A model generated the notes under the pieces. The model had not been told where the DNA came from. It saw only the letters and a list, made by a program, of their open reading frames with translations, and did not search any database. This document shows positions 48,224 to 59,206 of a DNA stretch of 64,000 nucleotides, in pieces. This stretch comes from Parascedosporium putredinis. Its lineage: Eukaryota; Ascomycota; Sordariomycetes; Microascales; Microascaceae. The translations under genes were made by a program, and so were the position numbers. Location: positions 806,001 to 870,000 of the forward strand of contig CASHTG010000017.1 of the NCBI GenBank assembly GCA_949357655.1, written 5' to 3'. The stretch's first letter is position 1; every line of letters begins with the position of its first letter.

Positions 48224-50201
48224 ACTGCTTTTCAAACTCGACGTACTTCATCTTTGGCTATAGCAGGCACTTTTCTTCTGCTTCTTTCTTTTCTTTCCCT
48301 TTTCTTTCCCTTTTCTTTCTTTTCTTCCGTCTTTAAAGATGCTGAAGACACCTAGGCTACGGCACAGGGACCACGCGGAGTTTGGCAGGTTAGCATATAA
48401 CACGGTTCTATTTTCTATATTTCATGACGTTATGTCAAAAGGCACTACTAGAAGCTGGAATGGGGAATAGAAACAGTTGGAGACACGATGGGTCAGATTT
48501 CCGTCTTTTCTTTTGTTTTCTTTTCTTTCCTCTTGAGTTTCCTTGTGTGACATTCTGATGGTCTGGCGCTCCACACCCCTCGCACTCGCCTCAGACCGAG
48601 ACGAGATCGGCCATACAATAATCCGTGGAAGAGGCTATGAACACTACATGAAAAAGCCAGACATCAATGTAGGACAAAGCAAGCCAATACATGCAATTTT
48701 ATGCCATTGGCCCTTGCTCAATAGCAGCTTCGGCACCGCAAAACGGGCAGGAGATGGCAGGGGACAACAGTGAGGTCACACGAGGCTACAGCCTCCGAAC
48801 ACCGCGGTCTGTCCGACAGTCATCAAGTAGCCGGGGATTCACCATCGTGATAGATGTGACAACGGTACCACTATGCCGCTGTCAACAAATAGCCCACCCA
48901 GGCAATCTGCGCAGCTGTTGCGTTACGACCTGCAAAGAGGAATGGGCTCTGAGAATAAGGCGAGGACAGGAGGGATTCCAAGCGACGTGTTGCGGTTACT
49001 GTACTTCCAACAACGTGTCTCGGCCGGCGGCTGCCCGACCCGCGGGGAACGATTGCGGAGGAACACAGATGTTCTCCTTTGATATACTTGTTGACAAAAG
49101 ACAATCACTAGCGTTAGGCAGAGCATGGACCGGTGCGCGGTGCTGGCCAAGCTCGTTCGTGGGCGGTCCTCGGAGGCTTCGAGCGCAACGTTGGAGAAGA
49201 TTGGGCGGGTTGACGGAAGGGGGCGCGGCCTGGTCGCATGCGGCGAGCCGAGAGCTAAGGGACGCCCTTTGGTCACGGCTGTTCGGTCAAGGTCGTGCGC
49301 ACCATGGGGATCAAGTGGTTGGCGTGTCGAAGACTAAGCGTAATATATCCATGGATACATCCGTCCCTGACGTTGTGAATGTAATGTACTTAGTATCAAC
49401 TTGTTTTCGTTCAGGTTTCTTCAACGCACCGGCCTTCTCAATCAAGATGAGGCGGCACATGAAGAAGAAGCCTTCCCTTATCTCAAGGCTTATAGCAAAC
49501 CAACATCCACGCCTCGACAAGACTCCCGTTTCGTATTCAGGATGCTCAAGAGGGGTGCCCGCCTATGGCTTCCTGTTCGTTTGGTGCAGCACAGGCGGGT
49601 ATGCAGTGCTGCCCAGGGTCGCAAGGGAAAGAGAAATTGGTGAGACAGCTGCTGGGAGGCTACACGTACACTTGGCAGGGAATGATATCTCCGAGCGAAG
49701 GATCCAGAGGTCGGGTCACGTCTTGTTCGGCTTCGTGGCCGAGTAGAAGGATGCAGCAACGTTGATTGCTTCACGTTACTCATATATTGGATGTATTCAC
49801 GGCCACCTGGCGAAGCACAAGTTGGGACAGAGGTCTCTCCCTGCCCGAGCCTTGTTTCTCCTTGCATCCCAGTTGGACGAGCGAAGTACAAAATGTCTCC
49901 CTGTTCTCCGTTCCATCTCACCAGAGCGCCGTGCTTGGGCCTTTCTTACCCTTTTTCTTCTCACCTTCCAGGCCCACATCGCCTTCTCTCGCCTTCCTTT
50001 TCCCATTCAGCCTCCCACGAAGAGTTATACCTTTCATACCCCCTTGTTTGGCCGGAAATACATCTACACCGTATCGCTTCTCTCTCGTGGAGGGCATCAG
50101 TACGGGTACGCGGCTACACATTATAGTGACTTCGAATAAGCTCATCCGGGTTCAACCATAAACCCGTAGCTAGATTCTTTTGGTGAACCGTTGCCGAAGC
50201 G
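48224..50201. other. 2 kb without a supported gene
   Basis: CTTTTCTTTCC repeats in the RIO1 3' UTR (48275-48320). A 351-codon plus frame (48691-49746) lacks any motif. On the minus strand, 48760-48700 reads ISCPFCGAEAAIEQGPMA before a stop, which could be the end of a small Cys-containing gene, but I cannot assemble its other exons. 49770-50150 is pyrimidine-rich, the likely 5' UTR of the WSC gene. Confidence 0.45.
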
Positions 50202-51339
50202 ATGCTGGTCTCCATCTCACTGGGCCTGCTCTTGGCGGGCAAGGTTCTAAGCCAGCAGGAGCACGCACTCGACGGGCACAGCTACGAAGGTTGTTTTGCG
50301 GTCGGCATCCCCTACGACTCGGGCGTCGAGTTGGGACCCGAGAACTGCACGCCCGAGGCGTGTCAGGAGGCGTGCACCGGGTCCGCATACGCCGGGGTAT
50401 TTTCGGAGTGAGTCAAAAAGAGTGCTTCCCCATGACCCTAGAAGCCCCACGGTCTAACACGATTTTGCCTTGCCCAACTCAAAAGCGGTTGTCGATGCCT
50501 CGATCACGCTCCTTCCAATAAGCTCCCGGAGGAGGATTGTGAAAACTCTTGCTCTAGAGGAGAAGGTTCTGGCCGGTGCGGCAGCCTCGAGGATCGAGGG
50601 CGGGCAAACGTCTATAGCTGCGACCAAGAATCGGAGCAACCCAAGACCTCGTCAACCCCTCCACCAGCTCCGCCAGCTCCGGGCCCACCGGTTACGTACC
50701 CGCATCCGGCACCTCCTCCGCCTTCTCCGACACCCCCGAGTTCATCGCCGTGCTCAGAAACTCCTACCACCCAGGCTCCACCTCCTCCGCATCCACCACC
50801 TTACGCAACCAAGACCGTGGAAATCAAGGAAACGGAGACCCCCGGAACAACCCCCGTACCAGGGTCCTCCCCCAGTACCATCCCCGCCACCACCTCCTCC
50901 ACCTCCACCTCCACCTCCACCACCACCACCGCCGCCGCCGCCGCCGCCACCGCCGCCACCTCCGACTCCGCCGACTCCCATTCCTCCAGAAAGTACTAAC
51001 GGACCCGTGTACGGCGGAGAAGAGGTCCCGCAAACCCCATATGAGGAAAGCACAGCCGACTCTAATGGAGGCTATGGGAATGGAGGACCGCAGGATGTAC
51101 CTCCCGCAACGGTAAACCCGGGCTACACCAAGACGGACATACTTACCAGCACGGCGGACGCTCAGGGAGGTCACAGCTCCCCTCCGGTTACGTCAACCAA
51201 GACCAAGACAACCACGTCGACCAGTCACCGTGTCTCATCCACCGCGACAGCGGATGCGACGACAGGGGACGCGCCACAGCTTCGACCCGGCATTTTTGCG
51301 GCCATGGTTGCGGCTTTAGGTATTGCCATCCTCCATTAA
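50202..51339 (+). CDS. WSC-domain, proline-rich, GPI-type cell-surface protein
   Basis: Secreted wall or surface protein. WSC domains are Cys-rich carbohydrate-binding modules, seen in yeast Wsc stress sensors and in fungal glyoxal oxidases. Exon 1 is 50202-50407 and exon 2 begins 50486 (GTGAGT...AAAAG, 78-base intron). Signal peptide MLVSISLGLLLAGKVLSQ, then the WSC domain HSYEGCFAVG, CTPEACQEAC, YAGVFSDGCRCL, ENSCS and GRCGS with eight or more cysteines. A Pro-rich linker with a run of nearly 30 prolines (50890-50985) is followed by a Ser/Thr-rich region. A C-terminal hydrophobic end (PGIFAAMVAALGIAILH) fits a GPI-anchor signal rather than a Wsc transmembrane/cytoplasmic tail. Frames shift at 50839-50843 (CCCCC, one extra), just before the proline run. 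Confidence 0.88.
50890..50985 (+). repeat. poly-proline codon tract (CCN repeat)
   Basis: CCACCTCCT-type and CCGCCG-type trinucleotides code for close to 30 consecutive prolines in the WSC protein. The mix of codons shows age. The CCG part (50928-50960) is purer and likely to vary in length. Confidence 0.85.
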
Positions 51340-54194
51340 TGATTACTTCAGGCGCATCGAGGGAGGGGAGTCGCCCATTGTTCAAAGCAACACGTTGTTG
51401 GAGACAGCAGACGGGGTGGCGAGCTAAGGGATTGCGGGATGATAATGCGTAAAAAGGCAGAAAGGAGTTGCTTATCACAGTCAATCGCGTTAACTCCAAG
51501 TGGTTGGTACCAAGTGAGAGGCAATCGTGGATGTTTCTCACTAACACAGAAGCGATGGTGCTGCAAGGGCGAGTACCTTTTGAGAGCGAGCTCAGGGAGA
51601 ACTTGAAGCGGGTAACTCAACTAGGGTTCCATAATTTGCGTTGTTGGTAGCGACCTATTTGAGGATGCAACTGGATAATGATGCTATATTATTTCTTGAT
51701 TTTCAGAAGAAAAATAACGACAGAAAAGACCCCGTGGTATTTGTTCCACTTGCCATGAGTCCTCGTGAATGTCGTGTGAATCCGCTCTCGTCGTCGTCTG
51801 GTGTGGGGAAGAGGGAACCGCGCCCCTGTGACTCTCCCCGCCTCGAATGCGACCTACCATGCACTGTCAGTAGTGTCCCAGGTTGCTGGATCGCGGAAGT
51901 GGAAGAAGTATTAGACAGCCATCAAGGGGGTGGGGGCGGTTAGCGGGCCGCGGAGGCAAAGCCGGTCGAACCAACCCAACAGCGCTCTAGCCCCATTCTG
52001 CCATCTGGGCATGGACATGAAGGAAAGGGCTGTGGTGTGTTGACGTTGTCGCTACTATCTTATCTGCCCCCAACATCACTCTTGCGTGATCGCTATTAAG
52101 CCGTGATCTGGGCCCGGGGGTCGGAGGTGTCTGGTTATTCATTTACGGCCCGTGAATTGAGGCTAACCCTTGATGCCCCTCGACCTCGCCTGTCGCGGGC
52201 AAAAGGAGACGATGGGCGGTGCAAGAGGACGTCGAGGCGCAGGGTTTGAGAGTTGGTTCCCGGCGGCAAGGGCAGGCACAATAGACAAGAACAAAGGGCA
52301 GGCACAATCGACAAGAACAATGGTCAGGGGCAGTAGGCAGGAACAATAAACAGGAACAAAGGGCAAGAGCGATGGACGGGAACAAAAGGCAGGAGCGATG
52401 GACGGGAACAAAAGGCAGGAACAATAGACACAGCCGATCGATCGATGCAGCCCCAGAAAAATGAATAGATAGATAAACACGCAGACAGACGAACACTCGC
52501 GTACCATTCACGGTCCGGGCAAGACTCAACTTTTTCGGGGAAGGCATCACATCCATTTCAAATGATCAACAATACATCCATCCCACTAGATTCAGGGTCT
52601 CTCAGTCAACAGCCACCAAGGCCTTCTCCGATCCCGCACCTTGTCCCCAATTCCATTCTCCTCGCCAACAGTCGCCGAACATGAGACGTAGCCTTGGTAG
52701 CTCAATCACGCCGACACATTGCCATATCCTCGCGCCCATGTGCAGCAAAGACTCGATCCACGCTCTTCAGCCCTCGCCGGAGCGGAAGGCGGGAGCAACA
52801 GGCGAACCCTGTATTACCCCGCATTAAGCCTTCGATGCTGTCACCACTTTGTTTTGATGGCGCCACACGCCAAATTGCCGACCGAAACTAACTAAATGCT
52901 TCTCATCGCTCCTACACGAAAGGAAGGGGCGGGGGGACTGGAAAGGGGAGAGAGTGTTTGAAACTGAGGCAAGAAAGTCCCTTGAGAGCAGACACCAGCA
53001 CTTAAGTCAGAGATGCGTGTTAGGTACCAATCTCAAAAGGGTACCTATTCCCGTCGACAAGATGCACCACTCTCCGATGAGTCCTAGTACCATGACATGT
53101 GATGTGGGCTGCAAGACTTGCGTATGCACCTGTGTAGTCTCTTATCGGCCTATCTTATCAACAGCCTCACCATTCTCGCCCTTCCTCCCAGCCAACACAA
53201 TGCACAGCACACCCTCCCCCTCCACCGTTGGGGGTGCGAAGTGGACAAAGGGGACCGTTTCCGGGTTTTCGAGACCCTCAATTCGCGACAGCGACCCATC
53301 CATCAAAGCCTGGTCATCTACCTATCATCGTAGAGTTGCTTGGATGTGGCCACTCAGGTCGCTTCTCCAACGCCCGAGAGGCCAGACACGTAACCTGGGC
53401 ATGTCCAGGCCTCCCGCTTCAGGGACATGGGGCCACACCCCCGATCATCTCCCTTCGTGGCAGTAGTCCTTTGGCCGAATGGTCTGTTTTGCGTTACTTG
53501 AGCATTTCTAGCCGTCCCCTTCCAGGTCTCCTCATCAGCTGTATCGTGCCTCGAATGATGGGGGACATTCGAGCCAGGTGGGGACCCGGGGCGGGGAGGG
53601 GGAGCACGTCGTTGGAAGGAAAGCAAGGAATAGAAGTGTAGTTAGGGTGAGGGAGGCCGGGATACGAGACCAAGGAGAGGGATTTCTCTATTTAGCGGGC
53701 GACAAGAACCTGGACGTATGTAGTCATATGAGCCAGCAATAGTTGTACACCCCTTCTCCCATGTTGGTTGGCTCACTTCTCGGGGAGGCATCTTGGGCCC
53801 TGGCCGACCTGAAAGAGGCCCAGTAGTGTCATACTTCGCCTCGGGTGGTAGTGGGCTTCGGGCAGTCCCTCAGCAGTGCTGGCTCAGAAACAGTCGACGC
53901 CTTTTTCAACACCTTCGGCGAGAAGCGCAGGGCGGCCGACAATCACCTTTGCACTCCGCGAGCAGGGGAACTTGACCCGTCTTGGTTCCTATCCTCATAC
54001 CCTCCCTCATATTCTTGCTCTTCCTTTGAATTGACTCTTCTTTTTCTCTTTTCACTTACTCCCTCCTACAACATCGTCTTGTTCTTTTGGATTGTACAGG
54101 GGATAGCTGCATGCCAAACTCGTCCGTCTAACACCACTTTCTACCTTGCTTCCACTTAAACCTTGATGCACGTTTTCCTGTCTCTTCCGTCGAC
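51340..54194. other. 2.9 kb intergenic, no gene seen
   Basis: 3' region of the WSC gene, a minisatellite at 52261-52432 (listed separately) and a pyrimidine-rich leader (53980-54190) before the CCCH gene. Frames at 52954-53466 and 53228-53641 have no motifs. Confidence 0.5.
52261..52432. repeat. degenerate minisatellite, about 26-base unit
   Basis: About six to seven imperfect copies of a purine-rich unit like GGCAGGAACAATAGACAAG followed by AACAAA. Copies differ by substitutions and one half-unit. The two copies at about 52361-52412 are nearly identical (GGAGCGATGGACGGGAACAA). It is non-coding in both directions; on the minus strand it creates repetitive Cys/Leu frames that are artefacts. 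Confidence 0.85.
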
Positions 54195-55714
54195 ATGATC
54201 GAACTGCAAAGGAGCCACAGCCCATTTGTCCACCAGGGTTATCAGACCAAAAGCGCGTCTTATGCCATTTTCTTCGGCAGGGCCTCGAATGCCAGGACAG
54301 AAGAGCGTGCCACAGCTCCCACGATCCCGAGCTTCTCCGGAAGCGTCGCTGCCGCCACGGATCCAAGTGCTGGTATCTCACTTTTGGAAACTGCACCCAG
54401 TACCACACACGAGAGGAACTTGACTCCAGGAATGGCATCGAGAAGCTTGCAGGACTGAAGGACCCTGTCGCTCTCAAAGCGGCCTGCAAGCAGGAAACTG
54501 CCTTTGGAGATTGGTACGGGATCAGAGACACTGAAGTTATTGCTAGCTTCAACTGCCTAGGGGAAGTGACGTTGCAGTTCCTGGTAAGCTATATATATAC
54601 CATCATGCCACCTCCCCTTGCTCTGGGAGGCCCGCGAAATGTTGACTCGAGCCATAAGGCCTCCCGCCTGCCTTGAAACGGCCTCGCGAGGTAATCTCCT
54701 TCGCCAGAAAGGACATGGATGCATGCCGCGATGGTTTCCAGACACAGCCAACCGAACCACCTAAATTTCAGCCACTCGCCCAGGCTATCCGCATCCAACA
54801 ACCAGATAGGTCCCTTTTTCAGAGTTTCATATCGTTACGACGGCCGGTTGTCTCCGCCGCCTAGCGAAATTCCTCTCCGAGGATCGCCAAACCCCCTCAG
54901 CCAGGCCGAACGTCTGGATCTCGAAGTTCAGGGCGATGCCCTCTTCATAAGCCGCTGGGAAGCCGACCCTCGAAACAAATTGCACACGGGCTACGGAAAG
55001 CAATTCGAGGATCACACCGTGTCTTACGCACACCTACCAGAACTTAAACGATCCCAAAGTAGCCACATCGCCCTATCCTACAAGATGGGCGACCTGAAGC
55101 TGGCCGTGCAGACCGAAGTGGACGCCATCGACTGCGACTGCCACGCATCCCCGTGTCAGCCCGGAACCCCCGCCCCCAGTCCCACTATCAGGAGGCGCTT
55201 ATCGGGTGGGAGATTTGACGTGCTCTCGCTCGATACCGGAGACAGCAAGGAAGCGCCAAACCACGGCGCCTACAGTTATACTCAGGAGGGCACGCGGATC
55301 CTACATGCCGGCAAGCAGTTTAATCTAAGCTGCTGCGTGGAGATCAAGACGCGCATGAAGAAGCCCGATCAGAAGGAAACCATCGATTTCATGGAGCAGC
55401 TGTACTTTCAGCGCACGTCGAAACTGTTCCTGGCCCTTCACAACAATGGCTCGTTCTATCCCACGCTTATGGGGCTTTGTGACGTGGCCGACGACCTGAA
55501 AAGGTGGGAGGCGGAGCAGCAACCTCTCCTGGCGAGGCTCGTGAAGCTTTTGGAAGAACTCAGAGCTCGAGCGATGAAGGCCGCCGCCAGCGCGGGCGGG
55601 CAGTGCAAGATGTCCATCGTACTGGGAAACACCGGGTCCCAGATGAGCGGGGAACGGGGGCCCATGTTGTACACCCGACCCGACGGCGACTCCATGCTGC
55701 CACATGAGCCATGA
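54195..55714 (+). CDS. CCCH zinc-finger protein with RAI1/DXO-like domain
   Basis: Proposed RNA-related protein. After ATG 54195 the coding frame shifts by one base and reads DRTAKEPQPICPPG. A canonical C-x8-C-x5-C-x3-H finger follows (Cys 54263, 54290, 54308, His 54320), then C-x5-C-x7-C-x3-H (54350, 54368, 54392, His 54404). Exon 1 ends 54583 (GTAAGC); exon 2 starts about 54691. The second half has three spaced motifs like RAI1/DXO decapping exonucleases: GKQFE (54995), EVD (55114) and EIK (55340), then LYFQRTSKLFLALHNNGSF; stop 55712-55714. This half belongs to a fungal family often labelled, without good reason, geranylgeranyl pyrophosphate synthetase. Frame breaks: about 54197, 54825-54827 (TTT) and about 54916-54922. 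The finger is clear; the DXO assignment is inference from motif order. Confidence 0.72.
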
Positions 55715-56227
55715 TGCGATGGGAGAGATGTTGGATATTTATGCAGAAATTGTCTAGTTTCCACGGGAGTTTGTACAAATGGGTTTCCTTACGGGTTTCT
55801 TCCTCTCTTTCTTCTTTCTGCCCCTTTCTTGGACTTTTTTTCCCCTGTAGCAAGGCATTTATCGCATGTATAGCGCTTTCTAGGGCCTCGAGATCACGCC
55901 CAAATTTGACTTCACGGATTTACAGAATAGCCAATATTGTTAACAAGAATCAATAAAATTATGAAATTATGTGCCGGTACGCCCTACTCTTTTGTTTTTA
56001 AAAAGGTAACTCCTGACCTGCCAAAGAGAAATGGGTGCCACAAACCGGCAGTAAATGTAACAAAGGCCTGCCTGGGATGCCAGCGAGGTATCACAGCAAG
56101 GAAGAAGGTACTAATAGGAAGGATGACTAGTCTAAAAATGAAACAGAAACAACCCGTACAATGCAAGAAGAGAAATTTCGAGGGAGTAAAGTGGAGACAG
56201 TTGCGGAGAGTGACTATCAGAGTCCAG
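55715..56227. other. convergent 3' region
   Basis: AT-richer spacer between the CCCH gene and the minus-strand lactonase-like gene. The 121-codon frame at 55937 has no motif and sits where two 3' UTRs meet. Confidence 0.55.
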
Positions 56228-57404
56228 TCACGAAGAGGCCGCCGCGGGAACCTCGAGCACGAACTGAGGACCCAAATCGCTACCAGCCTCTGCGAAAGCT
56301 GAAAGCTCGGCCGCTGCGACAGGAACGGAGATGAGGATCCCGGACGAGTCCCTTCGGAAGGCCACGAGACCGTTGTCGCCCTTTTGGTTAGCGGCGAAGA
56401 GCGTGCCCTGCGAGGAGTCGGCGCTGAGAGAAATCATGCGGGGAAGGACGCCGCCAGAAGAGACCTGGCCCTTGAAGGTGAGGCAGCCCGAGGCCGAGGC
56501 GCGGAAGTGGGAGATGCTATCGGTGTCGTTGCCGGTAAGGCGGTTGGACACGTAGAGATCCCTGCCGTTGGCCGAGAGCACGACCTCGCCGGCGGCGGCG
56601 GTGGTGGCGTTCTTGGGGAAAGCGTCGCCAAAGGTGGAAGTGGGGCGGACGTTGGAGAAGTCGATGCTATCGTCGGAATACGTGAGCGAGTAGGTGAGGA
56701 GCTGATTTGTGCGTTCGCAGACGACGGTGTAGTGTGTGGCGGCCTCTCCTCGGGGCCACGGAAGACGCCATGGCGGGGTCCGCATCCGGACTCGACGACG
56801 AAGTTATTGGTGATCTCGTATGTGTCGTCTTGGGCGTCGATGACGATGAGGCTATCGGTGCCGAGGTCGTTGACGAGGAAGAAACGGCCCGTGGGGTCAA
56901 GGACGGCTTGATGGGGGTGGGCTCCGAGCTGGCCGGGGCGAGCTCGCCGCCACTCTTGAGGGTCTTGATCAGGGTCGGGGTTCCGTCCTCGGCGGAAGTA
57001 TCCCAGACGTCGATGGTGCCATTGCCATAAGCGGAGCCGACCATGCGGGTTTGGTCTTGGTTAAACTCGAGATGAACAACGCCGGCAGAACTCTCGAGCT
57101 CGACGACCTGCTTCAGTTCGTTGGCCTGGGCGTTGAAGCTGAAGAGGCGGAGCTTGTCAGAGTTCTCGTTGACGGCGTAGAAGAGCTCGGGGTTCCGGAA
57201 GAGCATCCAGCTGGGGCCGGTGCCCTCCTGCTCATCCTTGGCGACGACGGAGAACTCGGCACCGTTGAACTGAGCAGCGATAATTTGGCCTGGAGCGCCG
57301 AGGATAAGAGTACGGGTGGAAGCGTCTTGGCGACGCTGCAAGAGACCGGGGCGAGACGGCGCAGCCGCGCTCAGTCCGGCGAGGAGGATGGGAAGGAACT
57401 TCAT
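56228..57404 (-). CDS. secreted seven-bladed beta-propeller lactonase-family protein
   Basis: Lactonase / carboxy-cis,cis-muconate cyclase-like propeller (PF10282 type). The fungal muconate cyclase is cytosolic. This one begins MKFLPILLAGLSAAAPSRP, a clear signal peptide, so it probably acts outside the cell on an unknown lactone or sugar-derived substrate. ATG 57404, no intron seen. Propeller motifs: GPSWMLFRNPELFYAVNENS, VVHLEFNQDQTRMVGSAYGNG, AHPHQAVLDPTGRFFLVNDL, GCGPRHGVF, then NGRDLYVSNR and GGVLPRMISLSADSSQGTLF; stop 56228. Frames shift at 56931-56932 (GG on plus) and 56752-56755 (GGGG), one base missing each. Corrected length is about 390 residues. It is convergent with the CCCH gene. 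Confidence 0.85.
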
Positions 57405-59206
57405 TTTTCTCCGAGATTTGTGAATTTGTGTTTGTTTCCCTCTTGTTCTTTTGGAGAGTGATCTCCTATTTGTGTTGTCTTTGGTTGGGGAGGTACGAAT
57501 CCGAAATGAGATGTAATACACGATGAGAACCAAGAGATGGGCAATAAAGAGAGTTAAGTAGGTGATGTCAGAAAGAGGTTGGGTAGGATGGATATGATGT
57601 GACAATGCACTGGAAGAGAAGAAATAGACAAATCCAAAAGCACAGCTCTTGAAGAATGGATGAAACAAGTCAAATAAAAAAGGAGACGAGGAAAAATCTT
57701 GAACAAGCAGTTGCTATGTGCTGACCGAAAAAGGAAAGAGCAACAGGGTCAACTGGGGCGAAGCAGGACGGATTCTATATACTTGTTGTCAGAGCTGGAT
57801 GCTGGCCGGCCCTGCGCCTTGGAGAATTTCCATGGACAGCCTTCTTTCACTCACGGATCACACCTCCCCGCGCTCCTGTTCGGCCATGGCTCCCCGAACC
57901 ATTGCCTAGGAGCGCAGCTTACAAGAGACAAAGAGTCGCAGCCACAAGAGGAAGGCAGCGAGTCCTGTCAAATGTCGGCGAATGCTGCTTCGATGGCAAG
58001 CCTTGGCACCCTCTTTCCCCCATCAAGGACGAAAGGTAATAGGCGGTGATCCCATGCAGGGGAAACTTCAGGAAGGGAATTGGATCAGCGCGAAGCCGAC
58101 AGGGATAGGCGGCCGTCCGAACTGGGCAGGTTGGCGGCACCACCAGTGGCTCTCGCCCCTCACGGCTTGTGCTGAATGGCACAGAGAGCAATAGCGGTTT
58201 CAGACAAACGATGGCAGGCTCGTCCACCAACCAATTTGCTTCTGTCAGCGAGGGCTTCAAGTCATGGCGCAAGGAGGAGAGCACTTGAGGTCTTGAGCTG
58301 CGCGCTGGTAGGGCTAGAGACGATGCAGGTCAGCGGGGGCTGCGCCGTAGGGCTCCGAAAGAGCGCTGTTCGAAACATATCCCTGGACGTTGTTTGGTGA
58401 AGGTGGCGAGGGGCTTTGGTGATTGGCCAGGAACACCTGTCCAGGCTTGCCCATGCTATGCCAACATGGGTAAAGGCCCTTGTCCCCGAGAGGCGCTGCC
58501 GCTCCTTGAGATCCTCTCACCCAACGGAAGACCCGCATCTTATATAATTGATTCCACTTATAGAGCAGGCAGTGCACCCGCTCAAGCGCTCCAGGGTGAC
58601 GTTCCCTTGGTTCCGTGACATTGTGGATCGGACGCTGAGAATTTCCCAACGTCGTCCATGCCGCTCGTCTCCTCGCCACTGGAGACGAAGACGGCGCGGG
58701 GAGAGGGGGCTTTCGACCTTTGAAGAAGCACGGAATTGATTTTTCCCCTGCGTACCTCGGTATCACCAAGAATGATAGTCTCTGGAACAGCATTTGGATT
58801 GTTCGACGTAATACAAAGCGCTTTTGTGCCATTGGAACTTGTCCAATTGATCCCGTTCGCGTCCCCTAGACCTCTGAAGCCAGGGCCATTAATGTCTGCC
58901 TCTCAAGCGCTCCGAGAAAGGCTGGGTATGACACGAGAACATTGGAAGCCACCATCGCCACCTGTTTCATAGAAAAGCCTCGATGGACATCGATGCGCTT
59001 TCGGGAACCGACATCATGCACTGCCTACATTCAATAGGTTTCAACTTGATATGAATTCCCAAAGCACTCTTGGTCGATAGCAAAGTTTGGCATACTGGAG
59101 GGGGTGGACAGGCAACTTTGTGCCCATAGCCTGGGGATTAGGTAATCGGGTAACTCTCGGTCACGTCACACACACAGACGCGCACACACTTGCTTTGGAG
59201 GATGTA
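57405..59206. other. 1.8 kb intergenic, no gene seen
   Basis: Promoter of the lactonase-like gene and the upstream region of MED22. The 172-codon minus frame at 58314-58832 lacks motifs and coding-type codon use. Confidence 0.5.

Noticed and set aside
48691..49746. 351-codon open frame on the plus strand
   Set aside because: Long but with Cys/Arg/Gly-rich non-protein-like translation and no domain; if anything is coded here it is more likely on the minus strand.
50754..51053. Poly-glycine frame antisense to the WSC gene
   Set aside because: It is the reverse complement of the proline codon tract; the plus strand has signal peptide, WSC cysteines and a GPI-type end.
55937..56302. 121-codon plus frame between two convergent genes
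   Set aside because: Lys/Arg-rich, AT-rich, overlaps the end of the lactonase-like gene and lies in 3' UTR sequence.
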